From positions 1 to 64,000 of the forward strand of contig JADLAX010000074.1 of NCBI GenBank assembly GCA_020848035.1: a stretch of DNA of 64,000 bases. Direction: 5' to 3'. Under the pieces are notes generated by a model. The model was given only the letters and a program-made list of their open reading frames with translations. It searched no databases and was not told where the DNA came from. Source of the stretch: Anaerolineae bacterium (GTDB lineage Bacteria; Chloroflexota; Anaerolineae; Promineifilales; Promineifilaceae). This document shows positions 59,559 to 64,000 of the stretch, in pieces (within the stretch, counting starts at the first letter, position 1; the number at the start of each line of letters is the position of its first letter). The translations under genes were made by a program, and so were the position numbers.

Positions 59559-60653
59559 TTAGGCTGTCTTCTGAGCGTGCCCATTAACAAACGTGTAGTC
59601 GCTTCTCAGCACAGAACTGGATTTAGACGGCTCCCAACCTTGCAAATGCTGCTGGGCCAGATCGGCAAACAAGGCAATCTGCGCCGCGCTGTCATTGAGG
59701 CAGGGGATGTAGTGGTACTGCTGGCCGCCCGCTTCCAGAAAAACTTCGCGGTTCTGCTCGGCCATTTCTTCCAGCGTTTCCAGGCAGTCCACGGCAAAAC
59801 CGGGGCAGAGGGTGTCTACGCTGGGCAGGCCATCCTCGGCCCATTTTTCCAGCGTTTTGTCAGTGTAGGGCTGGAGCCACTCTTCCGGGCCAAAGCGAGA
59901 TTGGAAGCAAAGCTGGTATTCGTCTTCAGCCAGACCCAGGTTTTCAGAGACCAATCGGGCCGTTTTTTGGCAAAAGCAGTGGTACGGGTCGCCTTTCTCG
60001 AAGTAGCTTTTGGGGATGCCGTGGAAGGAGTAGAGCAGCCTGGCGGAACGGCCGTTCCCGTCCCAAAAGTTGCGAATGCTGTCGGCCAGGGCCTGGATGT
60101 AAAGCGGATGGTCGTGGTAGCCGGTGACGGTGCGCAGTTCGGGCATCCAGCGGTAGCGGCGCAGCTCGTCGAAAACGATGTCGTAGATGGTGGCGGTGGT
60201 GGTGGCGGAATATTGCGGGAACAGCGGCAAAACCAGGATGCGCTGCACGTTGGCGGCGCGGAACTCGGCCAGCTTTTCGGCGATAGAAGGACGGCCGTAG
60301 CGCATGGCCAACGCCACCCGGATGTTGTCGCCCCACTCAGCCTGCAAATTGGCGTGCAGCTTATCGGCAATTTTTTGCGAGTACACAAACAGCGGCGAAC
60401 CAGCGTCGGTCCAAATCGATTGGTACAGCTTGGCCGATTTTTTGGGCCGCACGTTGAGGATGATGCCGTTGAGGATGGGTTTCCACAGCCAGGCAGGCCA
60501 TTCGATGACGCGGGGATCACCCAGGAATTGGCGCAGATACGGCCGTAAACCTTTTGCCGTGGGTTCATCTGGCGTACCCAAATTGACCAGCAAAATCCCC
60601 GTGCGCTGTGGCTGATCATGATTGTAATCCGTCTGCCCAATGTACTTGCCCAT
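59559..60653 (-). CDS. hemH: Ferrochelatase
   Basis: 364 aa. It inserts Fe2+ into protoporphyrin or coproporphyrin in heme synthesis. The N-terminal block GILLVNLGTPDEPTAKGLRPYLRQFLGDPRVIE is diagnostic. The catalytic His is in LLYSFHGIPKSYF near residue 211, and the C-terminal CPGFAVDCLETLEEM holds the conserved Glu. No C-terminal [2Fe-2S] Cys set is seen. No other heme gene is in the window. GGAG lies about 11 nt before the ATG. Confidence 0.96.
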   Translation of the reverse strand: MGKYIGQTDYNHDQPQRTGILLVNLGTPDEPTAKGLRPYLRQFLGDPRVIEWPAWLWKPILNGIILNVRPKKSAKLYQSIWTDAGSPLFVYSQKIADKLHANLQAEWGDNIRVALAMRYGRPSIAEKLAEFRAANVQRILVLPLFPQYSATTTATIYDIVFDELRRYRWMPELRTVTGYHDHPLYIQALADSIRNFWDGNGRSARLLYSFHGIPKSYFEKGDPYHCFCQKTARLVSENLGLAEDEYQLCFQSRFGPEEWLQPYTDKTLEKWAEDGLPSVDTLCPGFAVDCLETLEEMAEQNREVFLEAGGQQYHYIPCLNDSAAQIALFADLAQQHLQGWEPSKSSSVLRSDYTFVNGHAQKTA

Positions 60654-60801
60654 TCGCTACGCTTCTCCAATAATGCCAATAATTCTATGCAAATCTATGC
60701 ATTTTTGTGGATAATTCTACTCAGAGGGTGAAGGGGCGTCAATGCAAAAGGGGAATCAAGGAGGAATGTCACAAATCGAGTATGAGGGTCGGCCGAATAC
60801 C
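60654..60801. other. Short gap without recognised features
   Basis: 148 bp between two minus-strand genes. It is AT-rich near 60670-60715 (ATGCAAATCTATGCAT, imperfect dyad). No promoter, terminator or repeat family could be supported. Confidence 0.3.
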
Positions 60802-61011
60802 TTACTGATTCAAAGACAACAGGATGCCAATGGCCCACACAATGTAGAAGGTCAACAACGCATACACGCCAGCTTCCAGGCCAAAGCCCATCACCCGGTT
60901 GGCCGTGGTGGGCCTTTGCTGCAAGGTTTTGGCCTTTTGCACGCCGCGCGTCACCAAAAAGTAGACAATTCCGGTGACAACCAGCAGGAGCAGGATCAAT
61001 TGAATGGTCAT
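60802..61011 (-). CDS. Small two-TM hypothetical protein
   Basis: 69 aa from the ATG at 61009-61011. Two TM helices (about 2-20 and 46-66) flank a basic loop with QKAKTLQQRPTTANR. No family is recognised. The start overlaps the stop of the upstream glycosyltransferase gene (ATGA), which makes translational coupling likely and argues that it is a real gene. Confidence 0.65.
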   Translation of the reverse strand: MTIQLILLLLVVTGIVYFLVTRGVQKAKTLQQRPTTANRVMGFGLEAGVYALLTFYIVWAIGILLSLNQ

Positions 61012-62246
61012 AAACCAGCCAGCAGCAATTGGTAAAATGCGGCCGTTTCTGCCGCAATTTTTTCCCAACTGAACTGGCCAGCCAATTCAGCCGCGCCCAG
61101 CCCCAGTTTTTGCCGCAGGGCAGCATCATCGGCCAGGGTTTGAACGGCCGTTGCCAAAGCACCCGCATTCCCTACCGGCACCAAACAGCAATTTTCGCCC
61201 GAAATGAGCGGCGAAGGCGCGGTGGGCGCGGTGGTGATGAGCGGACGGCCGTGGGCCAATGCCGCCATCAACGTACCGCGCCGCAGGGACGCCCCATCGC
61301 GATAGGGCATCACCAGCAGGTCGGCCGCCTGCAAGTGGGCCGAAACGCGGGCATCACTCAGGAAGCCGGTCCAGTGCACCCGCTCGGACAAACCCAAAGC
61401 GTCAATTTGCGCGCGTAAACCGTGCAAAAAGGTTTGGTTGTTGGCCGCATCACTCGCCCCCGTTTGCCCACCGATGAAGATGAGATGGAAACGGCCGTCC
61501 AGCCCCGCCAGCGCCTCGATCAACGTATCCGCCCCCTTGCTTTCGTTCAAAAAGCCAAAGTAGCCCAACAACGTAGCCTGCGGCTGAAGCCCCAGGCTTT
61601 GGCGGATCTCTTCTGTTTCGATGTGGTTGGTGGGATGCACGGTGATGTTGCTGCCAATCGCAATCTGCGCCATCGGCCTTTCCCTCTGCGCCTTTGCGCC
61701 TCGGCGTTGAAAAAGAGCAGGAGATTGGAGAGTAGAGATTAGAGATTGGTAATCGGCGGGGTTGGTGGCAATGACGCCATCGGCGGAGCGAGCCAGGAAG
61801 TTTACGGCCGTTTGCCGCAGCCGCCCTGCTTTGGGAAAGAGGTAGGGAACGCGCAAATCGTGGAAGGTTACGGCCGTTTTCGCCACATTTTTCAGCCGCC
61901 AGGGCAGGAAATTAATCGCCGCGCTGTTCATGTTGTAGGCGGCGGGCTGGTATTGGATATTCACCACGTCCAGCTCATGCCGGATGACAATGTCGGCGAT
62001 GACCGCCAGCGACGGCCAGCGCCAGCGGTTGATCCGCGGATGCAGCTGGGCAAACCCGATATCGATGGGTGCCACCGCCGAGGTAAACGTGCGTGGTGCA
62101 TCCGGCGGCCGCGCTTCGCGGCTGGTGATGATGTGGACGGTATGCCCCAGCTCGTGCAGCGCTTTGGCCAATTCGGCCGTAAACGCACCCACGCCGCCCT
62201 CCATCGGTGGATATTCACCCGTCACCAAACCAATCTTGAGACACAT
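61008..62246 (-). CDS. Family 4 glycosyltransferase
   Basis: 412 aa GT-B enzyme. The acceptor domain starts MCLKIGLVTGEYPPMEGGVGAFTAELAKAL. The donor domain has LLGYFGFLNESKGADTLIEAL, VHWTGFLSD, LLVMPYRDGASLRRGTLMAALAHGRPLIT (the E-x7-E region is altered here) and a C-terminal helix. It probably adds a sugar from a nucleotide sugar to a lipid carrier or glycan. I use the ATG at 62246, since the longer frame reads into a palindrome. In the middle (about 169-190) it carries LISTLQSPALFQRRGAKAQRE, which is coded by a GGAGATT repeat and looks like an in-frame insertion. Confidence 0.87.
   Translation of the reverse strand: MCLKIGLVTGEYPPMEGGVGAFTAELAKALHELGHTVHIITSREARPPDAPRTFTSAVAPIDIGFAQLHPRINRWRWPSLAVIADIVIRHELDVVNIQYQPAAYNMNSAAINFLPWRLKNVAKTAVTFHDLRVPYLFPKAGRLRQTAVNFLARSADGVIATNPADYQSLISTLQSPALFQRRGAKAQRERPMAQIAIGSNITVHPTNHIETEEIRQSLGLQPQATLLGYFGFLNESKGADTLIEALAGLDGRFHLIFIGGQTGASDAANNQTFLHGLRAQIDALGLSERVHWTGFLSDARVSAHLQAADLLVMPYRDGASLRRGTLMAALAHGRPLITTAPTAPSPLISGENCCLVPVGNAGALATAVQTLADDAALRQKLGLGAAELAGQFSWEKIAAETAAFYQLLLAGL
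61720..61752. repeat. GGAGATT-type repeat inside the GT4 gene
   Basis: AGGAGATTGGAGAGTAGAGATTAGAGATTGG lies within the GT4 coding frame, next to CTCTGCGCCTTTGCGCCTCGGCG, another repeat-like stretch. Both fall in the linker between the two GT-B halves. Confidence 0.75.
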
Positions 62247-62258
62247 ACCTGAAATAGA

Positions 62259-62317
62259 ATCAAAGATTACGCAGATTAAAAAGATTAAAAATCTGTCCAA
62301 TCTGCGTAATCTTTGAT
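62259..62317. repeat. 19-bp-arm palindrome between minus-strand genes
   Basis: ATCAAAGATTACGCAGATT (62259-62277) pairs perfectly with AATCTGCGTAATCTTTGAT (62299-62317). The loop AAAAAGATTAAAAATCTGTCC has its own small dyad. It lies just upstream of the GT4 gene. Confidence 0.88.
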
Positions 62318-62347
62318 GAAATCCTTCTAATAAAACTTTTCTTGGCT

Positions 62348-62692
62348 CTAAAACAGCTCGTAGTGCTCAATCGGGTGGCCGCGCCAGCGCAGCAGGGAGA
62401 GGGCGTAGGTACGGCGCAGGGCCAGGAAGTCGGCTTTTTTATACAGCTCCCCTTTTCCTTTGGGTTCCGCCCCCTTGCCATCGACCACCTGCATCAACTC
62501 GCGGTCGCTGAGGGCATTGAGGCTTAACAGTTCATCGTGAAAGGCATCCGGCACTTTGCTCAGCGACGGCGGCATGCCGCACTTAATGCACTGCATGATC
62601 ACCTCTTCGATTGGCCACTTGCAGGCATCGGCGATTTCTTTCAGCAGGTTGTAATCCGTCGCTGATAATTCCAACGTTACCTTGTTCTTCAT
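62348..62692 (-). CDS. Small hypothetical protein, possible ribbon-helix-helix N-terminus
   Basis: 114 aa, soluble. MKNKVTLELSATDYNLLKEIADACKWPIEEVIMQCI looks like a strand plus two helices, as in RHH DNA-binding proteins or antitoxins. The rest is helical and charged, ending in ALRRTYALSLLRWRGHPIEHYELF. I do not recognise the family. GAGGTGA lies about 8 nt before the ATG, so it should be translated. It stands between GT4 and GT2 genes on the same strand. No toxin-like partner is next to it. Confidence 0.65.
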   Translation of the reverse strand: MKNKVTLELSATDYNLLKEIADACKWPIEEVIMQCIKCGMPPSLSKVPDAFHDELLSLNALSDRELMQVVDGKGAEPKGKGELYKKADFLALRRTYALSLLRWRGHPIEHYELF

Positions 62693-62716
62693 TGTGTCAC
62701 CTCAAGAATGATAAAT

Positions 62717-63652
62717 TTAGTACCCTGCTGGCCGCAGCCCGGAGCGTAACACCATCCAGTAGGCCTTCACCCGCTGCCAGCGCAACGGCCGTTTGTGCCC
62801 CACTGCTCCCTTGATGGCCTCTAACGTCAACTGCCAACCATAACTTACCAATAAAAACAAACGCAGCACCCCGGCCGCCAAACGGCCGTGATACTTGCGA
62901 AAATAGCGCAGTTTGGCCCGGTTAAAATTGATGTGCCGCTGCGTCACCGCCTGCTCGCTGCTCTTGCCAGACAGGTGCGTGACCTGCGCTTCGGGATAGT
63001 ATACCACTTGCCAGCCCGCCTGGTGAATCCTTCGGCAATAATCCAGCTCTTCGGAATACATGAAGTACGCTTCATCCAGGCCGCCCACCTGGGCGACCAC
63101 TTCTTGCCGGGTCATCAAGCAGGCACCCATAACCCATTCGACAACGGCCGTTTCTCCATCGCCAACATCCCGCACGTAGTAATGATCCAGCACCGCTTGT
63201 GGCGCAAACGGCTGGAGCCAGGTGCTCTCAAATACGGCCGTCCACAGCGTGGGAAAGCGCCGCCTGGACGACTGCACCGAGCCGTCGTCATTTAGCAGCT
63301 GCGGCCCAACCACACCCACCGCCGGATGTTGCTGCAAATAAGACACCATCCTGGCCAGGGCGTCACCGTGCACGATGGTGTCGGGGTTGAGCAGGAGGAT
63401 GAAACGGCCGTTGGCCCGTTCCAGTCCCAAATTATTGCCGCGCGGAAAGCCCACATTCTCCTGGCAGGCCACCAGCTCTACCTGGGGAAACTGTTCCGCC
63501 ACCAGCTCCGGGCTGCCGTCCGACGAAGCGCTGTCCACCACAATCACCTGCAATGCCAGCCCCGTCTGCGCCAAAACAGAGCGCAAGCAGTTGGCCAACA
63601 GCTCGCGCACGTTCCAGCTAACAATAATGATGGAGAGGTCTGGTGTTGTCAT
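62717..63652 (-). CDS. Family 2 glycosyltransferase, rhamnosyltransferase-like
   Basis: 311 aa GT-A enzyme of the WbbL/RfbF-like group. LSIIIVSWNVRELLANCLRS starts the fold, DSASSDGSPE is the nucleotide-binding site, and FILLLNPDTIVHGDAL supplies the metal-binding region. VMGACLMTRQEVVAQVGGLDEAYFMYSEELDYCRR is the acceptor/catalytic block. It probably transfers a deoxy sugar such as rhamnose to a surface polysaccharide. No ribosome binding site is seen: a CGGTAAT repeat abuts the ATG. Confidence 0.9.
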   Translation of the reverse strand: MTTPDLSIIIVSWNVRELLANCLRSVLAQTGLALQVIVVDSASSDGSPELVAEQFPQVELVACQENVGFPRGNNLGLERANGRFILLLNPDTIVHGDALARMVSYLQQHPAVGVVGPQLLNDDGSVQSSRRRFPTLWTAVFESTWLQPFAPQAVLDHYYVRDVGDGETAVVEWVMGACLMTRQEVVAQVGGLDEAYFMYSEELDYCRRIHQAGWQVVYYPEAQVTHLSGKSSEQAVTQRHINFNRAKLRYFRKYHGRLAAGVLRLFLLVSYGWQLTLEAIKGAVGHKRPLRWQRVKAYWMVLRSGLRPAGY

Positions 63653-63726
63653 CGGTAATCGGTGAACGGTAAACGGTTATCGGTAATCAGTTGCCTTTTC
63701 ACTTTTCACTTTTTACTTTTCACTGA
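63652..63726. repeat. CGGTAAT repeat followed by GTGAAAAG-type repeat
   Basis: ATCGGTAATCGGTGAACGGTAAACGGTTATCGGTAATCAG is followed at once by TTTTCACTTTTCACTTTTTACTTTTCACT. These are two different families placed end to end in the gap between tatD and the GT2 gene, overlapping the tatD stop. Confidence 0.85.
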
Positions 63727-64000
63727 TTCTCGAAAATAACCGCTGCGCATTTTCCGTTGTCTGGCTGGCAAAAACGGCCGTACTCACTCCCCGCACCTCA
63801 GCCAATTTTTCGGCCACATAGGCCACGTAGGCTGGTTCGTTGCGTTTGCCGCGGTACGGCTGCGGCGTCAAAAATGGCGCATCCGTTTCCACCAGGATAC
63901 GATCATCGGGCACTTTTTGGGCGATTTCGCGCAGGTCGTCGGCTTTTTTGAAGGTCACGGGTCCGGTAAAGCCAAGATAGTAACCGAGATTCAGGGCGGC
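63713..64000 (-). CDS. TatD family metal-dependent DNase, C-terminal part
   Basis: Only the last 95 or so residues are in the window; the frame runs off the right edge. The segment LGFTGPVTFKKADDLREIAQKVPDDRILVETDAPFLTPQPYRGKRNEPAYV is the C-terminal third of TatD/YcfH amidohydrolases. It includes the metal-binding ETDAPFLTP, and the protein ends TTENAQRLFSRISEK. The product is probably a 3'-5' exonuclease or deacylase-type hydrolase. The N-terminal HxH site lies outside the window. Confidence 0.9.
   Translation of the reverse strand, partial: AALNLGYYLGFTGPVTFKKADDLREIAQKVPDDRILVETDAPFLTPQPYRGKRNEPAYVAYVAEKLAEVRGVSTAVFASQTTENAQRLFSRISEK

Noticed and set aside
1..64000. tRNA or rRNA genes
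   Set aside because: I looked for the GGTTCGAATCC-type T-loop with a matching acceptor stem and for rRNA cores and found none. A covariance-model scan would be decisive.
1..64000. ACGGCCGT as a simple restriction site effect
   Set aside because: Restriction sites are usually avoided, whereas this one is strongly over-represented, and no restriction or modification gene is in the window; a methylation link remains possible but unsupported here.

Overview
This 64 kb window looks like chromosomal DNA of a member of the Chloroflexota, most likely from the Anaerolineae/Ardenticatenia side. That placement is inferred from several traits. There are many extracytoplasmic proteins with Thr/Pro-rich stalks carrying LysM or SH3 modules, and many very large GT-C type membrane proteins. 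RsmD carries a VAPPQY motif, and corrinoid-folate C1 metabolism sits beside aerobic-type flavoproteins. No rRNA, tRNA, CRISPR array, transposase or phage gene was seen. The DNA is GC-rich by eye, and gene density is high on both strands.

Layout. 0.1-10.3 kb: a beta-propeller-like lipoprotein, rsmD, sucCD, an SGNH protein, an SpoU methyltransferase, a SurA-like chaperone and the rpsF-ssb-rpsR operon. 10.4-14 kb: a GH99-like secreted protein with LysM repeats, and radA. 14-21 kb: a same-strand surface cluster (flippase-like protein, GT2, DUF2723, DUF4012 and SH3 proteins). 21-37.6 kb: an MFS transporter, a GntR/FCD regulator and a long same-strand run for corrinoid- and folate-dependent demethylation of a methylated amine. 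37.7-48 kb: four giant GT-C type membrane proteins. 48-55.4 kb: an S1-domain protein, clpC, a LysM lipoprotein and a Ser/Thr kinase fused to a caspase-like domain. 55.4-64 kb: O-antigen ligase, another GT-C protein, hemH, two glycosyltransferases and a truncated tatD.

How the central run fits together (inference from families). A non-pyrrolysine MttB homologue moves a methyl group from a quaternary amine such as glycine betaine to the corrinoid protein, which the ferredoxin/ASKHA protein reactivates. A pterin-binding methyltransferase passes the methyl to tetrahydrofolate. MetF/MetV oxidise it, and a formate-THF ligase of the long, eukaryote-like form can recover ATP. A dimethylglycine-dehydrogenase-like flavoprotein with a GcvT domain would remove the remaining methyls and pass electrons to EtfAB. 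FolD is not in the window.

Two genome-scale signals stand out. First, the 8-bp palindrome ACGGCCGT (often AACGGCCGTT) occurs about 21 times in each of the first two 10 kb, where random sequence would give less than one. It lies mostly inside genes, much like HIP1 in cyanobacteria. Second, intergenic gaps are filled with many families of short tandem and inverted repeats, and copies of three families are read in frame inside one membrane-protein gene. Several genes also have a -10 box only 6-9 nt before the start codon, which suggests leaderless mRNAs.
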